A stretch of 17,738 nucleotides of DNA from Bacteroidales bacterium (GCA_003155705.1 PMEC01000188.1:1-17738); one strand, 5' to 3'; positions 1 through 8,800 are shown, counted from the first letter of the stretch. Notes: generated by a model from the letters alone, not told the origin. Numbers and translations are program-made.

Positions 1-3000
1 CAACATTTACGCCTATTGTATATGACCGGGCACGCGGATATGAACCCCAGTCAAGTCCGATTGTCGGATACTGAGCGCTATTCAGACTTGTGTTGGTGTT
101 CACTTCAGGATCCAGACCAGGATACTTGGTAAAGGTTAGTGCGTTATAAATTGAGCCATATATTCGCAACTTGCCAATTCCGACTTTAGTAGTCAGGTTT
201 TTTGGCAGGGTGTAGCCAAGTGTCACAGTATTAAGTCTTAAAAAAGATCCATCCTGAATACCAAGAGTTGAACAGATCGGGTTTTCATGGTAAGGCAGGA
301 ATGTTGTGGCATTTGCATTCAGTGCTGTTAATGCAGTCGGATCTGTTACACTTACAATCTGACCATTCTGGATATCGTATATTCTATATGATGAGGACAG
401 GTAGTTCAAACGGTTTCTGTACAAACCATCTTCCTTACTGCCGTAGAAAGCAGCGAGATAATTGGCATCATAGATCTTATTGCCATAACTCCAGTTGAAG
501 TTAAGAGATAAGTCGATAGTCTTGTAATTTCCGCTGATGCTGAAACCACCCGTATGCTTTGGATTCATGTCGCCAATAACTGCAACATCACTTTCATTGA
601 CCACACCGTCTGGTACGCCATTGGGTCCGCTGATATCTCTAAATTTAACAACTCCTGGGTATGCACTCTGTCCGACAGGTTTATGTGCTGTTGTACCATA
701 CACCGTACCAAGGATTCCTGAACCTATGTCAGGCACACCTGATTTGAGAGTGTACATTCCGGTTGTAGAATTATAGTCAAAGTCGTCGACAGTATACCAG
801 CCATCGTAGGTATAACCGCGAACCTGACCCACAGGTTTACCTACAACAAGTATATAGTCGCCGGTGTTTGGTTGTGTCATTGAAGAACCCCATTGTGTCT
901 TGTACAAACCATTAACTCCTGGAGCCAGTTCGTCAACCTTTCCCCGATTAATATTTATATTGAAATTTACACTAAGGTTAAAGTCATGCCCACGAAGGAT
1001 GTCTCCGCCAATAGCCAGTTCAATCCCCCGGTTACTGGTACCTCCGATATTGTCATAAGTAGAAGAAAAACCACTAATGGCAGATATTGAGGTCAGCATT
1101 AAGAGGTCTTTGGTATTATTCTTATAAACATCCAATGAACCATAAATTCTGCTTTGCAGGAATGCGAAGTCAACACCGAGGTTACGGGTTATAGTGGTTT
1201 CCCATTTCAGGTCCGGATTTGCAATTGTTGATGCAGGCGAATATGAAACCTGCCGTACTTCGTTCACGGAATATCCTGTCATACCATCTGAACTCCAGTT
1301 AGTTTTCCACAGGTTGGCACTTATACCGTCATTTCCGACAGAACCATAAGAGAAGCGTAACTTCAGATTATTCAGCCAGCTTACACCTTTAAGGAAACTT
1401 TCTTCAGACATGCGCCAGCCCAGAGCTGCTGCCGGGAAATATCCCCACCGGTGAGAAGGTGCGAACCTGGAGGAGCCATCAGCGCGGAGTGTGGCTGTAA
1501 GCAAATAACGATTCAGAATAGAGTAATTTGCCCGGCCGAAATATGAATTCAATCGATTAGGTGTGCCGGTGTTTGAGCTGTAGCCATTGTTTGTGGTTGT
1601 TGTCCCGGTAAGGTATTGGTCCATCATGGCAAAAGCACGGTCTGCATCGAATGAAGCAGGATATTTATTTCCCCAGATATTCATCGATGATGAACCTGAG
1701 TTGGTTACTTCCTGACCTGCCATGATATTTAAGGTTTGATTGCTTCCAAGGCCAGGCACTTCGTAAGTAAGGGTGTTTGCCCAACGCCAGTTCCATCCTT
1801 CGGAAGCTGTAATAGAAGCATTACCTCCATATGTCTTGTTTCTCTGTGCATCCAAGTAATTATTGTAAATTGCACCCGACCACGTATATGCCTTGTTCCA
1901 GTAATTGTTCAGACCAAATTCTGATCTTGCGGTAAGACCTTTTATAATATTCCAGCTCAATGCACCATTGCTGCGAAGTGACCTGCTTATTGATTCAGGT
2001 GAATAATCTTTCATTCTTTCCACTGGATTGAATATATCCTGCAAAACTGCATCATACATACCAAGGGATGTGTTTATTGTTGGATCCATCTGACCAAGGA
2101 CATCACCTGTGGCAATGGGCCGGAACTGATATGCCGATGACAATATAGAACCCTTGCCATTAGTTGTCGATTCATTGCCCATATCGTCAATGTTGGTAAA
2201 TCGGGTATCAAAAGAGAAATTCAGTTTTTCACCCAGTTTCTGATCAAGTTTGAAGAATGCATTGAATCTTTTGATCCAGGAATTTACCTTCATCCCGTCA
2301 TCGTCATTATAGTTAAGCGAAAAAAGATACTTTGATTTGTCGTTACCGCTGGTGATATTTAAACTATGGTTTTGAGCGACAGAACTACCATAAGCTTCTT
2401 TCGCATAATTTTTAGCTGCCACATTTTTGTAATGGTCGATACCATCAGGATTGTTGTAGGTTGCAGCCTGACTGCCAATGCCCCACATCATTTCCCATGC
2501 ATTGGCATAAGGATCGCTTATTGCCTTTGCATAAGCCCAGTTGTAAGCAATGTAATCATATGCGTCCATTGTTTCGAGGTACTTGGTTGGCTGTTTGAAT
2601 TGTACGTACCCATCATAGCTTACTGTGAGTTTACCACTTTGGGCTTTCTTGGTTGTTACCATGATGACTCCGTTTGCACCCCTGGCCCCATAAATTGCGG
2701 TTGAAGAAGCATCTTTCAACACATCAATACTTTCAATCAGGTTTCCGGGAATGTCACTTATTGAACTTACAGGAAAACCGTCAACGATGAAAAGTGGATC
2801 ATTACTCTGGGAAATAGAACCACCCCCGCGCACACGAATGGAAATCGATGCATCAGGACGTCCATCCTGGGATACGACAGTCACTCCCGGAAGTTTTCCT
2901 ACCATGGCCTGAGCAGGATTGGAAACAGGGATAGAAGCAATCTGTGCTCCACTGATGGAAGCTACAGATCCTGTGAGGTCGCGTTTCTTGACAACTCCAT

Positions 3001-3331
3001 ACCCGATAACTACTACTTCGTTCAATGCTGTAGCTTCAGTCTCCATTGTAACATCAATTACTGCACTGTTACCAGGCTGTACCTCCTTAGTTACATTACC
3101 AATAAATGAAAAAACAATGATACTTGTAGATGACGGAACATTAATGGTATACTTGCCATTAATATCTGTAACTGTTCCAACAGTCGTACCTTTTACAACG
3201 ACATTTGCACCGATAACCGGCTGCTTTTCGGTGTCAATCACCGTTCCAGTAACCGTTCTCTGTGCAAAAATTCCTGACGTTCCTGTCACAAAGAGCAGGA
3301 GCATCAGAAAAATTCTTAGATTTTTTTCCAT
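1..3331 (-). CDS. SusC/RagA-family TonB-dependent outer membrane transporter (3' end cut by window edge)
   Basis: Outer-membrane beta-barrel importer that, with a SusD lipoprotein, brings oligosaccharides into the periplasm using TonB energy. The reading frame is open for 1110 codons from the ATG at 3331 to the window edge. Residues 1-24 form a signal peptide ending FAQ. Residues about 25-100 are a carboxypeptidase-regulatory-like domain (VTGTVIDTEKQPVIGANVVVKGT). The plug follows, with the family signatures NEVVVIGYG (104-112), LFIVDGFPV (180-188) and DASSTAIYGARGANGVIMVTTKK (207-229). The barrel contains SRFAPSHRWGYFPAAALGWR. The last codons read YPRARSYTIGVNV, matching the usual SusC C-terminus, so only about two residues and the stop lie outside; this is not a broken gene. 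It lies downstream of the GH28 gene on the same strand, behind its own predicted operator and promoter (3543-3653). A SusD gene is expected beyond base 1. Substrate is inferred only from the GH28 neighbour. Confidence 0.95.
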   Translation of the reverse strand, partial: MEKNLRIFLMLLLFVTGTSGIFAQRTVTGTVIDTEKQPVIGANVVVKGTTVGTVTDINGKYTINVPSSTSIIVFSFIGNVTKEVQPGNSAVIDVTMETEATALNEVVVIGYGVVKKRDLTGSVASISGAQIASIPVSNPAQAMVGKLPGVTVVSQDGRPDASISIRVRGGGSISQSNDPLFIVDGFPVSSISDIPGNLIESIDVLKDASSTAIYGARGANGVIMVTTKKAQSGKLTVSYDGYVQFKQPTKYLETMDAYDYIAYNWAYAKAISDPYANAWEMMWGIGSQAATYNNPDGIDHYKNVAAKNYAKEAYGSSVAQNHSLNITSGNDKSKYLFSLNYNDDDGMKVNSWIKRFNAFFKLDQKLGEKLNFSFDTRFTNIDDMGNESTTNGKGSILSSAYQFRPIATGDVLGQMDPTINTSLGMYDAVLQDIFNPVERMKDYSPESISRSLRSNGALSWNIIKGLTARSEFGLNNYWNKAYTWSGAIYNNYLDAQRNKTYGGNASITASEGWNWRWANTLTYEVPGLGSNQTLNIMAGQEVTNSGSSSMNIWGNKYPASFDADRAFAMMDQYLTGTTTTNNGYSSNTGTPNRLNSYFGRANYSILNRYLLTATLRADGSSRFAPSHRWGYFPAAALGWRMSEESFLKGVSWLNNLKLRFSYGSVGNDGISANLWKTNWSSDGMTGYSVNEVRQVSYSPASTIANPDLKWETTITRNLGVDFAFLQSRIYGSLDVYKNNTKDLLMLTSISAISGFSSTYDNIGGTSNRGIELAIGGDILRGHDFNLSVNFNININRGKVDELAPGVNGLYKTQWGSSMTQPNTGDYILVVGKPVGQVRGYTYDGWYTVDDFDYNSTTGMYTLKSGVPDIGSGILGTVYGTTAHKPVGQSAYPGVVKFRDISGPNGVPDGVVNESDVAVIGDMNPKHTGGFSISGNYKTIDLSLNFNWSYGNKIYDANYLAAFYGSKEDGLYRNRLNYLSSSYRIYDIQNGQIVSVTDPTALTALNANATTFLPYHENPICSTLGIQDGSFLRLNTVTLGYTLPKNLTTKVGIGKLRIYGSIYNALTFTKYPGLDPEVNTNTSLNSAQYPTIGLDWGSYPRARSYTIGVNV

Positions 3332-3418
3332 AGATAATTAAGATTAAGGTCAATTATTTGATTAAAATTAAATGTGTTACATATAAATACTTATTAATCA
3401 GTTTACATTTAATGGTTT

Positions 3419-3523
3419 TTAAATACTAATTAGCAGCAATACTGATATTGCCAACAACAATCCGATTGAAATAAAAATGATTTTCCAATTTAGTTTTTTC
3501 AGATCACGATTTGATTCATTCAT
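3419..3523 (-). CDS. Possible 34-residue single-pass membrane microprotein in the susC leader
   Basis: A complete ATG-to-TAA frame encodes 34 residues. It begins MNESNRDLKKLNWK, which is polar and basic, and continues as about 20 almost wholly hydrophobic residues (IIFISIGLLLAISVLLLISI) that would form one membrane helix. The start lies roughly 15 nt after the transcription start predicted from the TAACTTG box at 3545-3551, so it would be the first frame translated on the susC transcript. It ends 87 nt before the susC ATG. I do not recognise a family. It might be a real small membrane protein, a leader peptide that couples translation to susC, or chance: a frame this short in AT-rich DNA is weak evidence by itself, though the amphipathic-to-hydrophobic layout is not typical of noise. 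Confidence 0.35.
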   Translation of the reverse strand: MNESNRDLKKLNWKIIFISIGLLLAISVLLLISI

Positions 3524-3542
3524 CTTAACCAGTCAATTATAA

Positions 3543-3567
3543 TGCAAGTTAAATGTTACCAGCTGAA
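3543..3567 (-). promoter_or_regulatory. Putative promoter for susC transcript
   Basis: On the minus strand, TTCAGC (3562-3567) is followed after 10 bp by TAACTTGCA (3543-3551). The second block resembles the Bacteroidetes -7 box TAnnTTTG but is one base short. The same two blocks at the same spacing, and at the same distance from the 75-bp element, occur upstream of the GH28 gene at 5647-5671. No TTTG -33 box is seen, which would suit an activator-dependent promoter. Confidence 0.45.
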
Positions 3568-3578
3568 TGGCTGATAAC

Positions 3579-3653
3579 ATTCTTCCCAAAGAGGAGTGTC
3601 CGGCTTCCCTGAACGGGAAATAGTTCCCAAATAGCAGGTATGGTTTTCTCAAA
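3579..3653 (-). promoter_or_regulatory. Putative HTCS operator, copy A (upstream of susC)
   Basis: A 75-bp element aligns without gaps to 5683-5757, with 53 of 75 positions identical by hand count. Conservation is in blocks: ATTCTTCCCAAAG, TTCCCT, TTCCCAAATAGC and TTTTCTCAAA as read on the plus strand. The TTCCC/TTCTC cores start at 3583, 3605, 3624 and 3646, giving spacings of 22, 19 and 22 bp, about two helical turns. AraC-family DNA-binding domains typically bind direct repeats spaced about 21 bp, and the HTCS encoded next door ends in such a domain. Assignment to that regulator is inference. Confidence 0.55.
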
Positions 3654-3716
3654 CTCCTTAACATGAGCTACCATGTAAGTCCAATTGTCGGGAATAGTTT
3701 TTTTCACCAGCTTCTT

Positions 3717-5405
3717 TTAAAAAATTTTAATTGTTCCTGCGTCGACTTCATTGCCGACAATAGCATTCCCTTTTTCGCCGGAATTAATAGTCCTGATTGT
3801 TATATATTTTGATTTATCACCTTTAATATCTATATAAGGATTCTTACTATTCGGAACATCGAGCTTATCAATAACGACATTCCTGCTGTTTATGAAACTC
3901 AGTGACGGAATATTTTTTGTAATTAGCCGCATTCCTTTTATGGTAATACTATCGGCATCGATGCATAATAGTCCATTATCTGCTTCAATATCAATGTTTT
4001 CAAGAATGATGTTCTCAAGATTCATTTCAGGCAACCCCTGAAGAAGAATAGCCTGATTTGCACCCTTGCAGGTTAAGTTCTTTATTGAAATGTTCCTGAA
4101 AAGGGGTGTTTCCTCTGTCGCCTGAGGTATTACTTCTTTCTTAGTGACAGCAGTTCTGCCTTCAGCAGGTATTTCTGAGTGTGACAATCCCCCGTAATAC
4201 ATATTAAAAGATATCGCCTGCGTGGGGATGTTGATCATATTTATATCTGTAAAACAGATATTTTCAACAACACCTCCTCTCCCGCGATTGCTTTTAAAAC
4301 GAAGACCTACGTCAGTACCTATGAATGTGCACCCTGAAACATACACGTTTTTTACTCCTCCTGACATTTCACTGCCTATGGTTACTCCTCCGTGTCCATG
4401 AAAAACAATGCAATTCCTGATTTCCAGGTTTTCGGTTGGCATGGCTCTCTTCCTGCCGTCTGCATCTTTGCCTGATTTAAGGCAGATGGCATCATCTCCA
4501 ACATCAAAATTACAGTTATAAACAACAGTATTCCTGCATGATTCTATATCAAGTCCATCACCATTCTGTGAGTACCATGGGTTCTTAACAGTAATATTCC
4601 TGATGGTAAGATCTTCACACATAAGAGGGTGCAGGCACCAGGCAGGAGAATTCTGAAAGACCGGTCCGTCAAAGAGTATCTTTTTGCAATTGACCAGGCT
4701 CACCATGACAGGGCGAAGAAAATCCTTGATTTTTTCATAATCCCCGATTTTGCTCAATTGCGCAGGAACATTCATCTCGCTGATTTTCTGTCCTTCCAGA
4801 CAAGATGGTGACGGATACCAGATCTTACTATCTTCACTTAAAACACCTCCTGATTTTACAAGCGTTTTCCACTGCAATTCAGTGAGTTTTTCTTTCTTTA
4901 CAGGTCTCCATACTTCTCCTGTTCCGTCGTATACACCCTTTCCTGTAAATGCAATGTTTTCAAGATTTCTTCCTGAAATCGGGGAGGTGCATCTCAGTGT
5001 GTTTTGCCCTTCAAAATCTCCTTCAAGCAATGGATAAAGCGTTTTATCAGAACTGAAAATCACAAGAGCTCCTTCTTCAGCGTAAAGGTCAATGTTGCTC
5101 TTTAGTATAATAGGACCGGTAAGCCAGATCCCTCTTGGAATAACTACTTTACCTCCGCCTTTTTTGGAAACATTGTTAATAGCATCGGCAATGGCTTTGG
5201 TATTGAGGGTCTGACCATCGTTAACAGCACCAAAATCTGTGATATAGGCTGTGTTATCAGGGATGACAGGCTCTTTAACAACCGGCATATTGAATCCCTG
5301 TACCTGATCAATAATTGCAGGAGATGGACTGGTGCTCACTTTGCACGAAGTAAAAATGATAGCCAGGATCAATGTCATTTTATTTAAAAACACTTTGATA
5401 TACAT
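3717..5405 (-). CDS. Glycoside hydrolase family 28 (polygalacturonase-like) lipoprotein
   Basis: 562 residues; predicted to hydrolyse alpha-galacturonosidic links in pectin (homogalacturonan or rhamnogalacturonan) by the inverting GH28 mechanism. Residues 1-20 plus Cys21 form a lipoprotein signal (LILAIIFTSC). The Cys is followed by KVSTSPSP, without the acidic cluster that usually directs Bacteroidetes lipoproteins to the cell surface, so a periplasm-facing anchor is likelier. The fold is a right-handed beta-helix starting near YITDFGAVNDG (54-64). Catalytic motifs are all present: NGDGLD (281-286, Asp283), GDDAICLKSG (303-312, Asp304 and Asp305), GHGG (337-340, His338) and RFK (369-371). 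Length and an insertion near residues 165-235 fit the exo-acting or Bacteroidetes-type GH28 subgroup rather than compact fungal endo-enzymes. Exact substrate cannot be told from sequence. It sits between the HTCS and susC, with its own operator-like element 277 bp upstream of the ATG. Confidence 0.93.
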   Translation of the reverse strand: MYIKVFLNKMTLILAIIFTSCKVSTSPSPAIIDQVQGFNMPVVKEPVIPDNTAYITDFGAVNDGQTLNTKAIADAINNVSKKGGGKVVIPRGIWLTGPIILKSNIDLYAEEGALVIFSSDKTLYPLLEGDFEGQNTLRCTSPISGRNLENIAFTGKGVYDGTGEVWRPVKKEKLTELQWKTLVKSGGVLSEDSKIWYPSPSCLEGQKISEMNVPAQLSKIGDYEKIKDFLRPVMVSLVNCKKILFDGPVFQNSPAWCLHPLMCEDLTIRNITVKNPWYSQNGDGLDIESCRNTVVYNCNFDVGDDAICLKSGKDADGRKRAMPTENLEIRNCIVFHGHGGVTIGSEMSGGVKNVYVSGCTFIGTDVGLRFKSNRGRGGVVENICFTDINMINIPTQAISFNMYYGGLSHSEIPAEGRTAVTKKEVIPQATEETPLFRNISIKNLTCKGANQAILLQGLPEMNLENIILENIDIEADNGLLCIDADSITIKGMRLITKNIPSLSFINSRNVVIDKLDVPNSKNPYIDIKGDKSKYITIRTINSGEKGNAIVGNEVDAGTIKIF

Positions 5406-5502
5406 TTTAAGACTTCATCTATTAATGACTACTTTATTTGTCGACTGAGTCTAAAATTTTCAGCTTTCATGCATTAAGTCTCAGTTTATAAACCCTCTGA
5501 AG

Positions 5503-5527
5503 AACCCGGGAATTATTTTCCCGGGTT
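5503..5527 (-). other. Perfect 10-bp stem-loop in GH28 leader
   Basis: AACCCGGGAA (5503-5512) and TTCCCGGGTT (5518-5527) are perfect reverse complements around a 5-nt loop. Flanking CCTCTGA (5494-5500) and TCAGAAGG (5531-5538) can extend the stem with mismatches and a bulge. No U-tract follows on either strand, so it does not look like a standard intrinsic terminator. It lies between the predicted promoter and the GH28 start, so it would be in the mRNA leader. Confidence 0.6.
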
Positions 5528-5530
5528 GCA

Positions 5531-5578
5531 TCAGAAGGAAACCCTAACCTCAATCTTACCCTCTGCGAAAAGATTCAT
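5531..5578 (-). CDS. Possible 15-residue leader peptide upstream of GH28
   Basis: ATG to TGA frame reading MNLFAEGKIEVRVSF, about 65 nt after the predicted transcription start. Its stop codon lies three bases before the arm of the strong leader hairpin, an arrangement seen in translation-sensitive leaders. It is too short to support as a gene on sequence alone; no run of regulatory codons is evident. Confidence 0.15.
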   Translation of the reverse strand: MNLFAEGKIEVRVSF

Positions 5579-5646
5579 TTTACAGATTTCTTAAAAATAG
5601 CTTCAGGTTTCGGAATGAAGTATTTGTGTTCTTTTTACTAACCTAT

Positions 5647-5671
5647 TGCAAATTATTATTAATAGGCTGAA
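5647..5671 (-). promoter_or_regulatory. Putative promoter for GH28 gene
   Basis: On the minus strand TTCAGC (5666-5671), then 10 bp, then TAATTTGCA (5647-5655), the latter close to the Bacteroidetes -7 box TAnnTTTG. The layout matches the susC promoter block for block and sits the same 11 bp from the 75-bp element. A transcription start near 5640 would give a leader of about 235 nt. Confidence 0.45.
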
Positions 5672-5682
5672 CAAAGAGAATG

Positions 5683-5757
5683 ATTCTTCCCAAAGTAAGA
5701 TGGCTCGTTTCCCTAAGGGGGATTATATTCCCAAATAGCGGGTGAATTTTTCTCAAA
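5683..5757 (-). promoter_or_regulatory. Putative HTCS operator, copy B (upstream of GH28 gene)
   Basis: Counterpart of 3579-3653, ungapped. TTCCC/TTCTC cores start at 5687, 5709, 5728 and 5750, with the same 22/19/22 spacing as copy A while most intervening bases differ. Conservation of spaced blocks rather than the whole stretch favours a protein-binding site over a recent plain duplication. Confidence 0.55.
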
Positions 5758-5830
5758 AAAAGTGATTGATTAACAGAAAGACAATAAAACTCACTGATTT
5801 ATTGAAGAATATGTGAATAAGTGAATAAAC

Positions 5831-8800
5831 TCAGATTTTTGAGAATATATAATGCTGGGTAATATATTCTGAGGCACTCATCCCGAATTCATGGTGAAAA
5901 CATTTTCTGAAATGTGAAAGATCTTTAAATCCGACTGCGTAAGCTATTTCAGTTATGTTCATTTTCTTCTCGAGAAGAAGCTGTGCTGCTCTTTTAAGTC
6001 TGATGCTCCTGACAAACTCCTTGACAGTCATATTGGTCAGTGCATTAAACTTACGGTATAGCTGCATCCTGCTCACACTCATTTCAGTGGCAAAATGCTC
6101 AATATCAAGATCAGCATTAGAGATGTTTTTTTCAACAACCTCAATAGCCTTCCTGAGAAAACGTTCATCAGGCGATGAGATAACAACGTTTGAAGGCTTC
6201 AGAATCATTTCAGTGGTATATTTTTCTTTTAGCGACCTTCGTGCCTGAAGTATATTTTCAACCTTGGTCTGAAGTATCGATATATCAAATGGTTTGGTAA
6301 TATAATCATCTGCACCGCATGATAATCCTTCGATCTCATGCTCCTTTGAATGGAGCGCAGTTAGTAATAGTACAGGTATGTGGGAGGTCCGTTCATCTTT
6401 CTTTATTCGTTTGCAGAACTCATAACCGTCAACATCAGGCATTAAAATATCACTGATAATCACATCGGGGATGATTTTTATTGCCAGATCCCATCCTTCC
6501 TGTCCGTTTTTTGCTTCATAAATTTTATAAACTGAATCAAAATTACTTCGGATAAAATACCTTACATCGGGATTATCTTCCACAATAAGCATTATCTGAG
6601 CATTTGATTCTTCAGCCAGCTCAGAAGTTTGATTGCTAATATCTGTTTCGTCTGAACTTTCAGGTAAGATTTTTTCACTAGCCGCAGAGACCTCTCCGGA
6701 GATTTCTGTCTCATAAGGCAGGTGCAAGGTGAATTTTGATCCTTTGCCTGGTTTGCTGAGAACAGTAATATTTCCTTTGTGCAGCTTTACCAGCTCTTTT
6801 ACAAGAGCCAGACCAATACCGGTTCCGGAACTTTCATTCTTTGTATCGACCCTGAAGAAACGAGTGAATATTTTGTCGATATTAATCTCTGAAATCCCTT
6901 TCCCGGTATCCTTCACTGAAATTTCGATATATTGTTTCTCTGGTTGATTGTTAAGAGAGTCTTCATCATCAGGAGCAAAAACAAGGGAAAGGTGAACGGA
7001 AATTATCCCTCCCTCCCCGGTGTATTTTAAAGCATTTGAAATGAGATTATTTATTATAGTCTCAACTTTGTACGGATCAAATATTGCAGCAAGCTTCTTT
7101 TTAAGTGTATGGAACTCTAAAGTGATTTGTTTTTCTTTCGCTAATTCCTGAAAAGACTGAACCACCACTGATACCAGCCTTACCATATCATCCTGCATAA
7201 GTTCAAGCTTAAGGTTTCCCGATTCCAGTTTGCGGAAATCGAGCAGCTGGTTTATCAGCCTGTCAAGCTGTTTTGTATTACGATAAACCAAAGCCAGATG
7301 CGAAGGTATTTCCTCTTCAGGGACTCTTTTAGAGATCAGTTTTTCAAGGGGGCCCAGGATGAGTGTAAGTGGTGTTCTTATTTCATGGGAGATATTTGTG
7401 AAAAGCCGTAACTTAAGCATGTCAAGTTCATGAAGGTTTCTCGCCTTTGTCCTTTCAAAAATGAGTTCATTCTTGATCTTTTCACGATTGACAACAAACC
7501 TGAAAAGAAAATAAACCATAATGATAATCACCAGAATCATAAGAGCACGGAACCACCAGGTCATCCAGAAGGGAGGAAGGATAGTGATATTGAGCATAAG
7601 TTCTTCCTGAGCAGAAGCATTTCCCGGAAGAACTCTTTTTATTTTTAAGACGTAGTCACCTGGATACAAGTTTGTATATGTTGCAGTTCGCAAGGTGCTC
7701 GGCTCATTCCATCTCTTATCAAATCCTTCAAGGTAGTATGAATAGAGGTTCCCGGTGTTAGTTACAAAATCCAATGCGGTAAATTCCAGGGTAAAAACCT
7801 TTTGATCATTTTTCAAAATCAGGTGAGATGTTTCTGAAATGCTTTTTTTAAGTACTGCATCCTTATCATCTCCAATTGCAACTGGCTTATTAAATATCCT
7901 GAACTCGGTAAAGACTAAAGGTACATGGATGTCTTCAGTCAGTATGTTTTGTGGATTAAACATATTAAATCCTGCAATCCCTCCAAAAAGTAGTTCACCG
8001 TTATCAGCTTTATATGCTGCGCCGTAGGTGAACTGGTCATTTCTTAATCCATCTCTGCTTGTAAAATTTCTGAACTGTTTCTTCTCTGTGTCAAATTTTG
8101 ACAACCCGTTGGAAGTGCTGATCCACAAACTATGATTATTATCCTCAAGAATGCACAGCGCCTGATTGTTCGACAAACCATCGTGTTCACCGAAGTACTT
8201 AATAGCTCCTTTTGATTTAGAGTAAAGAGCTATTCCTTTATCCATTGTTGCTATCCAGTACCTGTATTCAGAGTCTTCAAGAAATGATCTTGAATGTTCG
8301 CTATATCTGATTATGTTCTCATTTTCAGGATCATATATTATAATCTCATCAAGTGTACCGAGCCAGAGGTTTTTATCAGAATCAGTACTGATCCAGTTAA
8401 CCTGGCTGTTCTGTGCAAGTTTCGGGAAATGTTTGAATGATCTTGTTTCAGGGTCAAACCGGTCAATACCCACTGAAGTACCAACCCATATTCCATCGTC
8501 ATCATCAAGACAAAGGGCCCATACCCTGTTATCAGAAAGGCTCTGTGGTTTATCAGGTGAATGGAGATAATGTATAATCTTTCCTGTCTTCAGATTCAGA
8601 ACATCAATCCCGCCCCAGAATGTTCCGATCCACAGATTGCCTTTTCTGTCATCCAGAAAAGCTTTGATACAATTTTGTGATATGGAATTTGTGTTTTTAT
8701 CCTTTGCCATCAAATACTCAAATTTTCCTTTTTCGGGATCATAAATATTTATTCCTCCATCTTCAGTACCCACCCAGATCCGGTTTCTTTCATCTATCCA

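Larger units (their letters stand above)
3332..3716 (-). other. Intergenic region between GH28 gene and susC: operator, promoter, small ORF, leader
   Basis: This 385-bp gap holds, in minus-strand order, the 3' flank of the GH28 gene, a 75-bp repeat element (3579-3653), a putative promoter (3543-3567), a 34-codon ORF (3419-3523) and an AT-rich 87-nt stretch before the susC ATG. No clear U-tract terminator is visible after GH28. Transcription from GH28 could therefore run into susC in addition to initiation at the internal promoter. Confidence 0.6.
5406..5830 (-). other. Intergenic region between HTCS and GH28: operator, promoter and long structured leader
   Basis: This 425-bp gap holds, in minus-strand order, the HTCS 3' flank with a weak AT-rich inverted repeat (CAATAAA 5782-5788 with TTTATTG 5798-5804), operator copy B (5683-5757), a putative promoter (5647-5671), then a leader of about 235 nt. 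The leader contains a 15-codon ORF, a strong hairpin (5503-5527) and an imperfect hairpin (5445-5455 with 5474-5484) before the GH28 ATG. Confidence 0.55.

Noticed and set aside
1..3331. Truncated susC pseudogene
   Set aside because: The final codons YPRARSYTIGVNV are the normal C-terminal barrel strand; the stop is simply outside the window.
2919..3341. 140-codon plus-strand frame and other plus-strand frames within 1-3331
   Set aside because: They are antisense to a continuous SusC frame whose translation matches family motifs from signal peptide to C-terminus.
5503..5527. Rho-independent terminator at the CCCGGG hairpin
   Set aside because: The stem is strong but no T-run follows on either strand, and it lies between a predicted promoter and the GH28 start.
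3579..5757. Insertion-sequence or transposon ends flanking the GH28 gene
   Set aside because: The two 75-bp elements are direct, not inverted, show block conservation at fixed spacing near promoters, and no transposase or target duplication is seen.
5782..5804. Terminator after the HTCS gene
   Set aside because: The 7-bp stem is all A/T except one pair and has no T-run, so it is too weak to call.
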